Positions 42,434 to 50,007 of a DNA stretch of 52,579 nucleotides are shown piece after piece. Below the pieces are notes generated by a model, which saw only the letters and a list, made by a program, of their open reading frames with translations, did not search any database and was not told the DNA's origin. The DNA is from Candidatus Saccharimonadia bacterium (lineage in GTDB: Bacteria; Patescibacteriota; Saccharimonadia; UBA4664): the NCBI GenBank assembly GCA_035544015.1, contig DATKIP010000083.1, positions 1 through 52,579 of the forward strand, read 5' to 3'. Position 1 is the first letter of the stretch; each line of letters starts with the position of its first letter. A program made the position numbers and the translations under genes.

Positions 42434-42844
42434 ATGGCCGACTCCGCCAAACGCGTCTTGGTTCCGACCGATCTGCTTTATCTCCTAACCTTTGCCGCCG
42501 GCATGGCTGCCTTTTGGGCCGGCGGGCACGCTAGTCGACTGCTGCCGGTCATGAAAAACCATGGCCTGGCGCTGGCCGCCGGCCTGGTCGTCACCGCTGG
42601 CATTTACGGGCTCGGCCTGTTCGTGATCTCGCTTCTGGCCACCCGCCGCCTCGGCCGCGGCGTGCTCATCGCCACCATCGTGGCCGTGGCACTCGGCCTG
42701 GCCGCCGCCCAGGGCATCGTGCGCCTGGCCGCCGGCCACATCCACACCAAGACCGACCTCGGCCTGCTCACCTTCGTGCTGTACCTGTGCTACGGCGCCA
42801 TTTACGCGCTGTCGCTTGCCATCGCCCGCAAATTTGCGAAGTAA
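42434..42844 (+). CDS. Membrane protein with four helices, 136 residues
   Basis: The protein has four hydrophobic helices (starting LLYLLTFAAGMAAFWAGG and ending LLTFVLYLCYGAIYALSLAIA) and short loops with a cluster of Arg residues (TRRLGRG). No family is recognised. GAGGA precedes the ATG. It lies between the transketolase C-half and the aldolase gene. Confidence 0.65.
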   Translation: MADSAKRVLVPTDLLYLLTFAAGMAAFWAGGHASRLLPVMKNHGLALAAGLVVTAGIYGLGLFVISLLATRRLGRGVLIATIVAVALGLAAAQGIVRLAAGHIHTKTDLGLLTFVLYLCYGAIYALSLAIARKFAK

Positions 42845-42893
42845 TCACCAACACGGCACAATGAGATCAGCTTAAGCGAGATCAGGTATCATT

Positions 42894-43814
42894 ATGTCCA
42901 ACACCGCCGCCGCCCGCACGCTCTACACCCGCACCCGCCAGGAAAAATTTGCCCTGGGAGCCTTCAACATCGACAACCAAGAGACCCTCATCGGCGTGGC
43001 CCGCGCCGCCGCCGCCAAACAGGCGCCGGTGCTCGTGGAGGTGTCGCAAGGCGAGGTTGAAGCCATGGGCCTGGCTAATATCCGCTGCCTGGTCGACAAC
43101 TACGTTGCCGAATACGGCGTCGAAATGTACCTCAATCTCGACCACTCGCCCAGCGTGGCCGCGGCCAAAGCCGGCATCGACGCCGGGTTTGAATTCATCC
43201 ACATAGACTTCTCCCAAGCCAAAACAGACGCCTCGCTGGCCGAAATCACCGCCGCCACCAAAGAGGTGGTCGAATACGCCAAAACCACCGGCGCCCTCGT
43301 CGAGAGCGAGCCGCACTACTTTGGCGGCAGCTCCAATGTGCACGACGAAGCCATCGACTACGAGGAAATCAAAAAATTCTTCACCAAACCCGCCGAAGCC
43401 CGCGATTTCATCGCCGCCACTGGTATCGACACCTACGCCGTCGCCATCGGCAACCTCCACGGTAGCTATCCGGTGCCAAAACAGCTCGACCTTGGCTTGC
43501 TGGAGCAAATTGTAGCCGCTGCCCCTGATGCCCACTTTAGCCTCCACGGCGGCTCCGATACGCCCGACGAGCAATTCCGCGGCGCCGTAGCCCGCGGCAT
43601 CTCCAAGATCAACATCAATTCCGACCTGCGCAAAACCTTCCGCGTGACGCTCGAAAAAGTACTCGCCGACCATCCCAAAGAATACGCTGTGGTCAAGCTC
43701 ATGCCCGACGTCATCGCCGCCGTTCAGGCCGTAGTTGAAGCCAAAATCGACAGCTTCGGCTCCGCCGGCCAAGGCCCCGGCGAGGAGCAGTCCGCTCCCG
43801 TCGACCCCGAATAA
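42894..43814 (+). CDS. fba: Class II fructose-bisphosphate aldolase
   Basis: This 306-residue zinc-dependent enzyme cleaves fructose-1,6-bisphosphate into two triose phosphates. FALGAFNIDNQET, LNLDHSPSV (zinc His), FEFIHIDFSQ, ESEPHYFGG, AIGNLHGSY (second zinc His) and SLHGGSDTPDEQF (third zinc His) are all present, as is KININSDLR. Length is usual for the class. A G+C-rich hairpin that belongs to the convergent array follows directly. Confidence 0.96.
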   Translation: MSNTAAARTLYTRTRQEKFALGAFNIDNQETLIGVARAAAAKQAPVLVEVSQGEVEAMGLANIRCLVDNYVAEYGVEMYLNLDHSPSVAAAKAGIDAGFEFIHIDFSQAKTDASLAEITAATKEVVEYAKTTGALVESEPHYFGGSSNVHDEAIDYEEIKKFFTKPAEARDFIAATGIDTYAVAIGNLHGSYPVPKQLDLGLLEQIVAAAPDAHFSLHGGSDTPDEQFRGAVARGISKININSDLRKTFRVTLEKVLADHPKEYAVVKLMPDVIAAVQAVVEAKIDSFGSAGQGPGEEQSAPVDPE

Positions 43815-43824
43815 TTGCGTTTCG

Positions 43825-43854
43825 GGTCTGGGTCCCCCGCAGGAGACCCAGACC
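43825..43854 (-). terminator. Hairpin after the last gene of the exported array
   Basis: GGTCTGGGTC and GACCCAGACC form a perfect 10-bp stem. Related stems occur at 45514 and 46225, with similar arm and loop sequence. Confidence 0.65.
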
Positions 43855-43874
43855 ATGAGAAAACGAAGAGCCTG

Positions 43875-44312
43875 CTACCTGAGGTAGCCCACCAGGTCGA
43901 CCGACAGGAGGGTCACTCCCGGCTGTGTCCCAAATTTCCCGCTGGTTGGGGTGTCGCCGGAGAGCGAGAGCCTGTCAGTGTGGTAATCGGCGCCTTTCTT
44001 CACGCGCACTATCGCCGTCACCGCACAGATGGTGAGGCCGCCCTGCGCCTGCCACGCCACCCGGTCGCTCAGCAGGTTGACCGTGAGCACGCGCGACCCG
44101 ACTACCTTGCTGCCGGCCGGCGGCGCATAGGTGATCACGCCGATGCCGTTTGGCCGCACTACCCCACTGGCATGGAAGTTCGCCGGCTTGGCGCAGACGG
44201 CCGGCAGTTTTGGCGCCGGCCCATGTCCCGGCGGCCCAACCGAGCTAATCGACAACCCGGTGCTGATGAAAATGGCGAGCAACGCCACCATCAACCAAGT
44301 TTTCCGAACCAA
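43875..44312 (-). CDS. Exported two-cysteine protein, array member 1
   Basis: This is a 145-residue protein with an N-terminal helix (LMVALLAIFISTGLSI) and an external, probably beta-sandwich domain. One Cys lies at the domain start (LPAVCAKPA) and one in LTICAVTAIVRV. It ends VSL/VDLVGYLR-like, as the other members do. AAAGGGG seven bases before TTG 44312 suggests that start; ATG 44339 lies in the conserved 5' stem-loop. Its promoter has TACAAT but lacks the shared TTTGGCT element. The shared cysteines suggest one disulfide outside the membrane. Confidence 0.6.
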   Translation of the reverse strand: MVRKTWLMVALLAIFISTGLSISSVGPPGHGPAPKLPAVCAKPANFHASGVVRPNGIGVITYAPPAGSKVVGSRVLTVNLLSDRVAWQAQGGLTICAVTAIVRVKKGADYHTDRLSLSGDTPTSGKFGTQPGVTLLSVDLVGYLR

Positions 44313-44336
44313 CCTCTCGCCCCTTTGTTCGTCGTA

Positions 44337-44365
44337 CATGCCGCGTTGGCACGCCGATCATTGTA
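44337..44365 (-). promoter_or_regulatory. Promoter and 5' stem-loop of array member 1
   Basis: TACAAT (minus strand, 44360-44365) is followed by the stem GCGTGCC-AACGC-GGCATGT. The same leader hairpin, with a different loop, recurs at three other array promoters. Confidence 0.55.
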
Positions 44366-44391
44366 TCAAAACAGGCCTAAAAATGGTTACA

Positions 44392-44428
44392 GCCCAGATC
44401 TCCCACCTCGTCGTGAGGAGATCCGGGC
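44392..44428 (-). terminator. Hairpin after array member 2
   Basis: GCCCAGATCTCC and GGAGATCCGGGC pair over 11 of 12 positions around a loop containing TCGTGAGGAG, a sequence repeated in sister hairpins. Confidence 0.55.
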
Positions 44429-44436
44429 CGTGGCCG

Positions 44437-44868
44437 CTACGTGAGCCGGCCGTGCAGGGTGAAGCGCCGAATCTCAGAGCCGTCCGGCGCGGGGTATTCG
44501 CCCTCGAAGGCGGTCACGCTCACCGTATCCGCCCCCGGCGGATCCAGGACCGCGTCAGCGTCGCACACCACCAGATTTCTGTGTGCCACCCAAGTGATGT
44601 GCCGGCGGTCGCCGCCCAGCTCGATGGCTAGCCGGCCGTTGGCCTGGTCCTGCGGATTGGTTGTCGTGATCGTCACGCTCACGACGCCGTCTCGACTGGG
44701 CGTGGCCACAGCCGTGAAATTGCCGTGCAGCCGGCAGTCGGCCAGTTGCTGGGCGGTGTAGGGCTGGGGCTTGAGCCCCTGGCCTTTGTCGCTAGTGGCA
44801 GCGCCGTAGATCAGCCCGCCAACCACGCCTACTGTCGCAAATATCACGACCGAAGTTCTCGTGCGCAT
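44437..44868 (-). CDS. Exported two-cysteine protein, array member 2
   Basis: This is a 143-residue protein. One N-terminal helix (SVVIFATVGVVGGLIYGAA) is followed by YTAQQLADCRLH, a strand-rich region, ITWVAHRNLVVCDADAVL, and the ending GEYPAPDGSEIRRFTLHGRL. These are the defining family segments. AGGAG eight bases before ATG 44868 sets the start. It lies 59 bp after array member 3 without a clear promoter, so the two may be co-transcribed. No known family is recognised. Confidence 0.65.
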   Translation of the reverse strand: MRTRTSVVIFATVGVVGGLIYGAATSDKGQGLKPQPYTAQQLADCRLHGNFTAVATPSRDGVVSVTITTTNPQDQANGRLAIELGGDRRHITWVAHRNLVVCDADAVLDPPGADTVSVTAFEGEYPAPDGSEIRRFTLHGRLT

Positions 44869-44927
44869 CGTGCGAATCTCCTCGCTCGAATCGGCTTACT
44901 CTCGTTACATCGACGTCCAGGCTCAGC

Positions 44928-45416
44928 TTAATCCAGCTGCGCCACCACCTCGATGTGCCATAGCTTCCAGTCATCGGGCGCTGGGAAGCTGCCCCGCGAG
45001 AAGTCCGGGTACAGCGTCTCCTGCGCCGCTCCACGCTGGTTCGGATTGAGCGTTACGCTCACCCGGCACAGACGCAGATCGGAGCCGTCGCGGACCTTCC
45101 AGGCTGCCTCAGTCGGCGTGAGATTGATCGTGATCGCTCGCTGCGCTCGCGTAGCGTACGTCGCTCCGTGGCCAGGTACGGCCACCACCGGCGCGCCGGC
45201 CCGGCCCCGAGCATTCAGTGTCACTTGCAGCGACACATTCGGTTGCTCGGGGCAGTCCGCGGGCATCGGCGGCGGCGTCACAGCGGCGCCACCACGGCCG
45301 TCGTCACCCGGCCAGATGGAGAGGCTCGCCATCCCGAACGCTGCAGCCAAGCCGAGGAATGCCACCCACCCTTTCCAGCGTCGTGTCGGAGGCTCCGGCG
45401 AAGAGAACAGAGGCAC
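44928..45416 (-). CDS. Exported two-cysteine protein, array member 3
   Basis: This is a 162-residue protein with a Pro/Arg-rich cytoplasmic start, one helix (GWVAFLGLAAAFGMASLSI) and an external domain. The family segments appear as MPADCPEQP, AAWKVRDGSDLRLCRVSVTL and GSFPAPDDWKLWHIEVVAQL. AGAGGA six bases before GTG 45416 sets the start; the ATG at 45440 belongs to the leader stem-loop. Promoter and leader match those of members 4 and 5. Confidence 0.65.
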   Translation of the reverse strand: MPLFSSPEPPTRRWKGWVAFLGLAAAFGMASLSIWPGDDGRGGAAVTPPPMPADCPEQPNVSLQVTLNARGRAGAPVVAVPGHGATYATRAQRAITINLTPTEAAWKVRDGSDLRLCRVSVTLNPNQRGAAQETLYPDFSRGSFPAPDDWKLWHIEVVAQLD

Positions 45417-45441
45417 GCAAAATCCTCTCAATTCGGTCATT

Positions 45442-45486
45442 CATGCCACGATGGCACGCCGGCTATTATAGCCAGCGCAAGCCAAA
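45442..45486 (-). promoter_or_regulatory. Shared-type promoter and 5' stem-loop of array member 3
   Basis: On the minus strand TTTGGCT (45480-45486) precedes GGCTATAATAGCC, which contains the -10 (45465-45470). The stem GCGTGCCA-TCG-TGGCATG follows. Nearly the same sequence stands upstream of members 4 and 5. Confidence 0.7.
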
Positions 45487-45513
45487 GCACCAAAAAATAA
45501 TAAGTGCGTTCCC

Positions 45514-45546
45514 GGTCCGGGTCCCCCTCGTGAGGAGACCCGGACC
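45514..45546 (-). terminator. Hairpin after array member 4
   Basis: GGTCCGGGTC and GACCCGGACC form a 10-bp perfect stem with loop CCCCTCGTGAGGA, which itself pairs. Sister elements are at 43825 and 46225. Confidence 0.7.
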
Positions 45547-45581
45547 TTGTAGCGGCGAACGAATGATCTAGTGGCTCAGTG

Positions 45582-46115
45582 TCAGCCTCCCTGTCCCCGT
45601 TTCACCAGCGTGAGGTGACCCCGGAGCACGACCTTGGCGATGGTGGTGCCACGGCCCGGGCCCCAACCAGCCACCGTGCGCCCGGGCTTGAGCGGCACCT
45701 GGATGTTCCCCGGGTTCAGGTAGACGGTTCCGTCGCAGATCACGAGATCGGGACCGGTCTCCCAGTGTGCCAGCTGCGGCGTCACATCGAACACGGTGAG
45801 AGCCTGCTGAGCCGCCACCTTGGTGGCCGGCGGCGTCACCGCCACGTCGACCGACGTGGCGTCGTCGAAGGCAACGGTCGCCGTCGCCGTCACGTCGAGG
45901 TGGCCTCGGCACTCGGCCAGCTGGGCGTCGGTGTACGCCTTCCCCGTCGGGGCCGCCGGCGGCTTCGGCTGGGCCGCCTTGGTCGAAGCGGCCGCGCTGG
46001 CCGGCGATGAGCCGGTGGCGCTGGTACCTCCGGTACCAGTCGAGCAGCCGGCGAGCAGCAGTGTCGCCAGCCCCAGTCCCGCACCAACCCCAGCGATTTT
46101 GGTTCGTCGTTCCAC
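45582..46115 (-). CDS. Exported lipoprotein, two-cysteine family, array member 4
   Basis: This is a 177-residue protein with a lipoprotein signal (ATLLLAGCS lipobox near residues 17-25) and a Ser/Thr/Pro-rich linker. The family domain follows: YTDAQLAECRGH, LAHWETGPDLVICDGTVYL, and an ending near KVVLRGHL. AGAGGA before GTG 46115 sets the start. It would be anchored to the outer face of the membrane by lipid, whereas its sisters use a helix. Promoter, leader stem-loop and terminator all match the array pattern. Confidence 0.7.
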   Translation of the reverse strand: MERRTKIAGVGAGLGLATLLLAGCSTGTGGTSATGSSPASAAASTKAAQPKPPAAPTGKAYTDAQLAECRGHLDVTATATVAFDDATSVDVAVTPPATKVAAQQALTVFDVTPQLAHWETGPDLVICDGTVYLNPGNIQVPLKPGRTVAGWGPGRGTTIAKVVLRGHLTLVKRGQGG

Positions 46116-46141
46116 GGAGATTGATCCTCTCCATTCGTCGT

Positions 46142-46187
46142 GCATGCCACGATGGCACGCCGGCTATTATAGCCAGCCCGAGCCAAA
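46142..46187 (-). promoter_or_regulatory. Shared-type promoter and 5' stem-loop of array member 4
   Basis: TTTGGCT (46181-46187), GGCTATAATAGCC with the -10 at 46166-46171, then the stem GCGTGCCA-TCG-TGGCATGC (46142-46160), all on the minus strand. Confidence 0.7.
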
Positions 46188-46224
46188 TCACAAACAGCGG
46201 ATAAATAAATACCTTTCCGGCCCA

Positions 46225-46245
46225 GGTCCCCTTCGTGAGGAGACC
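46225..46245 (-). terminator. Hairpin after array member 5
   Basis: GGTCCCC and GGAGACC pair around TTCGTGA. The outer arms are more degenerate than in the sister hairpins, but the right arm GACCCAGACC is the same as at 43845. Confidence 0.5.
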
Positions 46246-46285
46246 CAGACCAAACGGAACCTGTCAGCCATGATTCCCGATGGAC

Positions 46286-46735
46286 CTATGGCACGTAATA
46301 CCCCACAAATACCAGTTGGGCGAAGGCCTTACCGGCCGGCGCCGGATACTGGCCGCCGCTCATGGTCAGGTCCTTGGAAAAGGTCACGCCCGAGGTCAAC
46401 GTCACCCTTATCGCGCAGAGCGTGAGCTCCTCATCGCTGACGCCCCAAGAAATGCTGTTCGCATCGCCCTGGAACACCGCCGCTTGCTTCACGGCGTTCC
46501 GCTGAGCCGCGGGGGCGTCCACCGAGACCTTGGGCTGGCCGCCGCTGGGCTTCACCCTGACCTGCACCGAGTGATCGGCGTGGCAGGTGCTCAGCTGGGC
46601 TGCGCTGTAGGCGTGCGCCGGCGGGAGCGGCGCAATTTGGCCGGGCCCATTGGTCTTCGGCTCGGCCACGATCAAGATGCCAGCCGCAAAGATCGCCCCC
46701 AGTGGGATAATCCACCACCATTCTTCTCGCCTCAT
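46286..46735 (-). CDS. Exported two-cysteine protein, array member 5
   Basis: This is a 149-residue protein with one N-terminal helix (WIIPLGAIFAAGILIV). The family segments are YSAAQLSTCHADH, ISWGVSDEELTLCAIRVTL and GGQYPAPAGKAFAQLVFVGYY. GAGGGGAG before ATG 46735 is a good ribosome binding site. It has its own promoter and leader hairpin of the shared type and its own terminator. It is one of the clearest members for defining the family. Confidence 0.68.
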   Translation of the reverse strand: MRREEWWWIIPLGAIFAAGILIVAEPKTNGPGQIAPLPPAHAYSAAQLSTCHADHSVQVRVKPSGGQPKVSVDAPAAQRNAVKQAAVFQGDANSISWGVSDEELTLCAIRVTLTSGVTFSKDLTMSGGQYPAPAGKAFAQLVFVGYYVP

Positions 46736-46762
46736 GCTGCCAAACTCCCCTCACTACGTCGT

Positions 46763-46806
46763 GCATGCCGCTTTGGCACGCAGGCTATTATAGCCACATA
46801 AAGCCA
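46763..46806 (-). promoter_or_regulatory. Shared-type promoter and 5' stem-loop of array member 5
   Basis: TTTGGCT, then GGCTATAATAGCC with the -10 at 46787-46792, then the stem GCGTGCC-AAAGC-GGCATGC (46763-46781), minus strand. The loop differs from the sister elements while the stem is kept. Confidence 0.7.
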
Positions 46807-46819
46807 AAGTACAAAAATA

Positions 46820-46889
46820 CCGCCTCGGCAAAGAGGCGGCAGGGGACTATAAATCCGGGTTGAGCCGGGGACCCGTGGGGGTCCCCGGC
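46820..46889 (-). terminator. Double terminator after array member 6
   Basis: The first hairpin is GCCGGGGACC/GGTCCCCGGC (46864-46889). The second, CCGCCTC/GAGGCGG (46820-46839), is followed on the minus strand by TATTTTTG, an intrinsic terminator. Confidence 0.7.
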
Positions 46890-46909
46890 GCTCGCCGAAA
46901 AGAGGTGGT

Positions 46910-47527
46910 TCAGCCGGCACCCACCAGGAGCACGTCAACCTCGTTCGTCTTGGACGGCACAGTGCCGATCAGGTCGGTGGTGGGGGAGCCGTCGATGACG
47001 ACGTCTGACACTTGCTTAGCGAACGTTGCCGCGCCCGGCCCGGTGAAACGCGCCTTCACGCACAACACCCGCAGGTGCGGCGCCAGGTGCAGCGTCAGCA
47101 CCTGCTGGCCGTCTCCGACCTGGCGCTCCATAGCGCTGGCGGCGTCGCCGACGTCCAGGAGCGGCCGGCCGTCCATGCCCTGCACCTGGTGGTTGATGAA
47201 CAGCGCGTACACGCCGTCCGGCCCCAGCAGGTATCGCAGGTCGAACTTCACCCGCTGGGCCAGCTGGGCCTCGGTGCAGGCCGAGACCGGCACCAGGGAG
47301 TCGGAGGGCGTGACCGCGGGGGCCGAAGTCGGGGCCCTGAACCCGAGCGTCGGGTAGGCGGGCCGGCCGTTCGGTCCCGGCGGCTGGTTGTAGGCGAAGA
47401 CCGCCGTCGCCACAGAGCCAGCGACGGCCAGCACGATGGCCGCGGCAACGATGGCCGCGGGTATCCAGTTGAGCGGCGCCCGCGGGCGGCGGTGACGGGG
47501 AGGCGAGCTGGCGGATGGCTCGAACAC
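46910..47527 (-). CDS. Exported two-cysteine protein, array member 6 (larger)
   Basis: This is a 205-residue protein with a basic, Pro-rich cytoplasmic start, one helix (AAIVAAAIVLAVAGSVATAVF) and a longer external domain. The family segments are recognisable as VSACTEAQLAQRV and LAPHLRVLCVKARF. The C-terminal ending differs from the shorter sisters. AAGAGG six bases before GTG 47527 sets the start; ATG 47629 lies at the transcript start. Its promoter is consensus, with the shared TTTGGCT in the spacer, and the leader has CCACCC/GGGTGG. Confidence 0.6.
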   Translation of the reverse strand: MFEPSASSPPRHRRPRAPLNWIPAAIVAAAIVLAVAGSVATAVFAYNQPPGPNGRPAYPTLGFRAPTSAPAVTPSDSLVPVSACTEAQLAQRVKFDLRYLLGPDGVYALFINHQVQGMDGRPLLDVGDAASAMERQVGDGQQVLTLHLAPHLRVLCVKARFTGPGAATFAKQVSDVVIDGSPTTDLIGTVPSKTNEVDVLLVGAG

Positions 47528-47629
47528 GTAAAGCCTCTTCTCGATCGAGTTGTAGCGGTGGTTCCACCCAAGCTGGGTGGCCGCGGTACGTGGAGAGTTG
47601 ATTCGAAAATGCACCCTCACACTGGCCAT

Positions 47630-47658
47630 ACATTAGCACAATAGAGCCAAAATGTCAA
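47630..47658 (-). promoter_or_regulatory. Consensus promoter of array member 6
   Basis: On the minus strand TTGACA (47653-47658), a 17-bp spacer containing TTTGGCT (47645-47651) and TAATGT (47630-47635). The TTTGGCT element sits in the promoter spacer, as in members 3-5. Confidence 0.7.
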
Positions 47659-47710
47659 TAACTTGTAACGCGCTCGCACACCCCCACTTCGCCGCTGCAT
47701 CGGCAAAAAA

Positions 47711-47725
47711 TGACACTTTGTGTCA
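47711..47725. promoter_or_regulatory. Palindrome upstream of the PfkB kinase operon
   Basis: TGACAC-TTT-GTGTCA is a perfect 6-bp inverted repeat about 40 bp upstream of the -10 of the kinase gene. It loosely resembles the TGACA/TGTCA operator of the Fur-family gene at 18326. Confidence 0.4.
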
Positions 47726-47782
47726 AAACGCCCCCTCACGAAAGCCTATTATTCCCAAAGCACAACTGGTATTCTAGATACA

Positions 47783-48763
47783 ATGCACGAGGTGAATGTC
47801 AAAATTCTCACATTTGGAGCCGCTACTCAGGACGTGTTCCTGACCGGCAAGGCTCTCCACGCTCGCCGCGATGTGCGCACCCGCGACTATGTGGAGCAAT
47901 TCCCACTGGGCGCCAAAATCGACGTCGAAGGCATTCATTTCGACACCGGCGGCGGCGCCACCAACGCAGCCGTCACCTTCACGCGGCAGGGCTTGCAGGC
48001 CGAATACATTGGCAAAATCGGCCACGACCCCGCCGGCGCTGAGGTGCTGCGCGTGCTGCGCCGCGAAGGCGTAGTCACCGAGCACGTTGCCTACGACAGC
48101 AAACGCGCTACCGGCTACTCCACGATTTTGCTTGCCCCCGGCGGCGAACGCACCGTGCTCGTGCACCGCGGCGCCTCGCACGAATTGGGATCCAAAGACG
48201 TCGCCATCCGCACGCTCGAAGCCGACTGGTTTTACATCACTTCGCTCGCCGGCAATTTTGACCTCCTCGGCAAGCTGCTCAAGCACGCCAACAATCGTGG
48301 CATCCAAGTGGCCATCGACCCCGGTGGCGCTGAGCTCGCCCAGCCCAAAAAACTCCGCGCCCTCCTGCCGCTCATCACCGTGCTCAAAGCCAACGCGCAG
48401 GAGCTGGGCGGCCTGTTTGGCGGCGACAGCCTCTCCGATACCATTCGCCGCGCCGACGGCGTGTGCCCGTATGTGGTCGGCACCAACGGCGCCGCCGGCT
48501 CATACGCCGCCGTAGCCGGCAAGCTGTACCAGGCCGGCGCCTACCAGAAGGTCAAAGTGGTCGACCGTCTCGGCGCCGGCGACGCCTTCGGCTCCGGATT
48601 TGTCTCCGCACTCGCCAAGGGCCTGGGAGTCGAAGACGCGCTCACGCTCGCCAGCGCCAATGCCACGAGCGTAGTGGCCCAAATTGGCGCCAAAACCGGC
48701 ATTCTCAAAACCAGCCGCATCAAACGCATGAAGCTCAAAATTAGCAACCTGGAGGGTAAATAA
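47783..48763 (+). CDS. PfkB-family carbohydrate kinase
   Basis: This 326-residue sugar kinase of the ribokinase/PfkB family uses ATP to phosphorylate a sugar or nucleoside. FDTGGGATNAAVTFTRQG (substrate side), IGKIGHDPAGAEVL and DRLGAGDAFGSGF with the catalytic Asp267 are present. The substrate is not evident; ribose, fructose-6-phosphate and adenosine are candidates. TGGTATTCT places the -10 seven bases before ATG 47783, so the transcript is near-leaderless. It overlaps the next gene by one base and heads a four-gene operon. Confidence 0.9.
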   Translation: MHEVNVKILTFGAATQDVFLTGKALHARRDVRTRDYVEQFPLGAKIDVEGIHFDTGGGATNAAVTFTRQGLQAEYIGKIGHDPAGAEVLRVLRREGVVTEHVAYDSKRATGYSTILLAPGGERTVLVHRGASHELGSKDVAIRTLEADWFYITSLAGNFDLLGKLLKHANNRGIQVAIDPGGAELAQPKKLRALLPLITVLKANAQELGGLFGGDSLSDTIRRADGVCPYVVGTNGAAGSYAAVAGKLYQAGAYQKVKVVDRLGAGDAFGSGFVSALAKGLGVEDALTLASANATSVVAQIGAKTGILKTSRIKRMKLKISNLEGK

Positions 48764-50007
48764 TGTCCACCATCGGCCGCTTTTTACAGGCCAAAGAGCC
48801 GCTCTTCGACCACGCGCTGCACCAGCTCGAGTTGCGCACCCAACAAAAAGGCCTCGACGTGCGCCTGGCCGCCGAAATCGCCGAATCCGCCGCGCACCGC
48901 ACCAAGCAGCTGGGGCTCAGCCCCAGCGCCACCGGTCCCGAGCTCTACGCCGCACTTATCAAAAAAGTAGGGGAGCACGACGACCACCTCGCCCGCGCCA
49001 TCGGTGGCACCGACCCCAGTGACCTACGCGAGATGATCCCGCTCATCGTTAAGGCCGCCGAAGCCGCCCCGCTGCCCAAAGACGGCTGGTTCCTCACGGT
49101 CGACAAGGCCAAGGAAATGTTGCGCCGCATGCCGCCCATGGCCATCATGGACCGCCTCGGCCACCACCTCGTGTCACGCCTACTCGAAGAAGAAGACATT
49201 TTCGAGCTCTTCCTGGCCCTGCGTTTCGCCGAACCCCCCGAATTCCTCAATGACTTCGACAAACTTTACCTCGACCTCACCCCAGCCGACTTCGAGCACC
49301 GCCGCATTAAAGTGGTGCCCTTCGCCGCCAGCAAATGGGGCGACATCGCCGAGCACTTCATTCAAAAAAAGCGCCACAACATCACCCACTCCAAGGAAAT
49401 GGGCGCCATCGCCGTGATGCCCATGACCGAGACCCACATGACCGGCGTCACGCTCAAGGTGATGCCGCTCCTCTTTCATTACTTTAACGAAATCCGCCTC
49501 TACAGCTCGTTCTTTAAGCTTATGCAAGCCAAAAAGAACTTCGGCGCCATTATCTCTGACACCCTCATCGCCGATCCGGCGCATGTCAAAATCACCGACA
49601 CCGCGCACATCCACTGGCGCGTCATTCAGCGTTACTTTGGCAAGCTCACCACCGAAGTGCATCCTGAGATTTTCGAGCCGCACGTGCAGCCCGAAGACTT
49701 GCACTGGCGGCGGGCCGAAGACATATTGTACGAGATCGATCCCGAGCTGAAGTTCTGGCAAAATCTCGATTACGTGGCGGTACCTAAGGGGCCGGCGCAC
49801 GACACCATTACCTTCAATCTCATGGATATCTCGCTCGGCTACTCCAACGCCATCGCCTACGAAGACCGCTACCTGTACCACTTCCGTGAGGCCTTGTGGA
49901 ATGAAGTGTTTGCCCGCTACTTTGGCGAAAAAGTACTCGAACACGAGCTGCTCGAAAAACTCAATAACGCCGTCATCAAGCCCGAGGTGCTCACCCGCCA
50001 TGAGTAA
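48763..50007 (+). CDS. Conserved protein of unknown function, 414 residues
   Basis: This is a large soluble protein without a recognised domain. It is mainly helical at the N-terminus (AAEIAESAAHRTKQLGL) and mixed later, with a His-rich central part (HFIQKKRHNITHSKEMG, then TETHMTG). Strong start overlap with the kinase gene (TAATG) and an eight-base overlap with the next gene show operon membership. It may be a lineage-conserved protein of Patescibacteria, but I cannot confirm this by eye. Confidence 0.7.
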   Translation: MSTIGRFLQAKEPLFDHALHQLELRTQQKGLDVRLAAEIAESAAHRTKQLGLSPSATGPELYAALIKKVGEHDDHLARAIGGTDPSDLREMIPLIVKAAEAAPLPKDGWFLTVDKAKEMLRRMPPMAIMDRLGHHLVSRLLEEEDIFELFLALRFAEPPEFLNDFDKLYLDLTPADFEHRRIKVVPFAASKWGDIAEHFIQKKRHNITHSKEMGAIAVMPMTETHMTGVTLKVMPLLFHYFNEIRLYSSFFKLMQAKKNFGAIISDTLIADPAHVKITDTAHIHWRVIQRYFGKLTTEVHPEIFEPHVQPEDLHWRRAEDILYEIDPELKFWQNLDYVAVPKGPAHDTITFNLMDISLGYSNAIAYEDRYLYHFREALWNEVFARYFGEKVLEHELLEKLNNAVIKPEVLTRHE

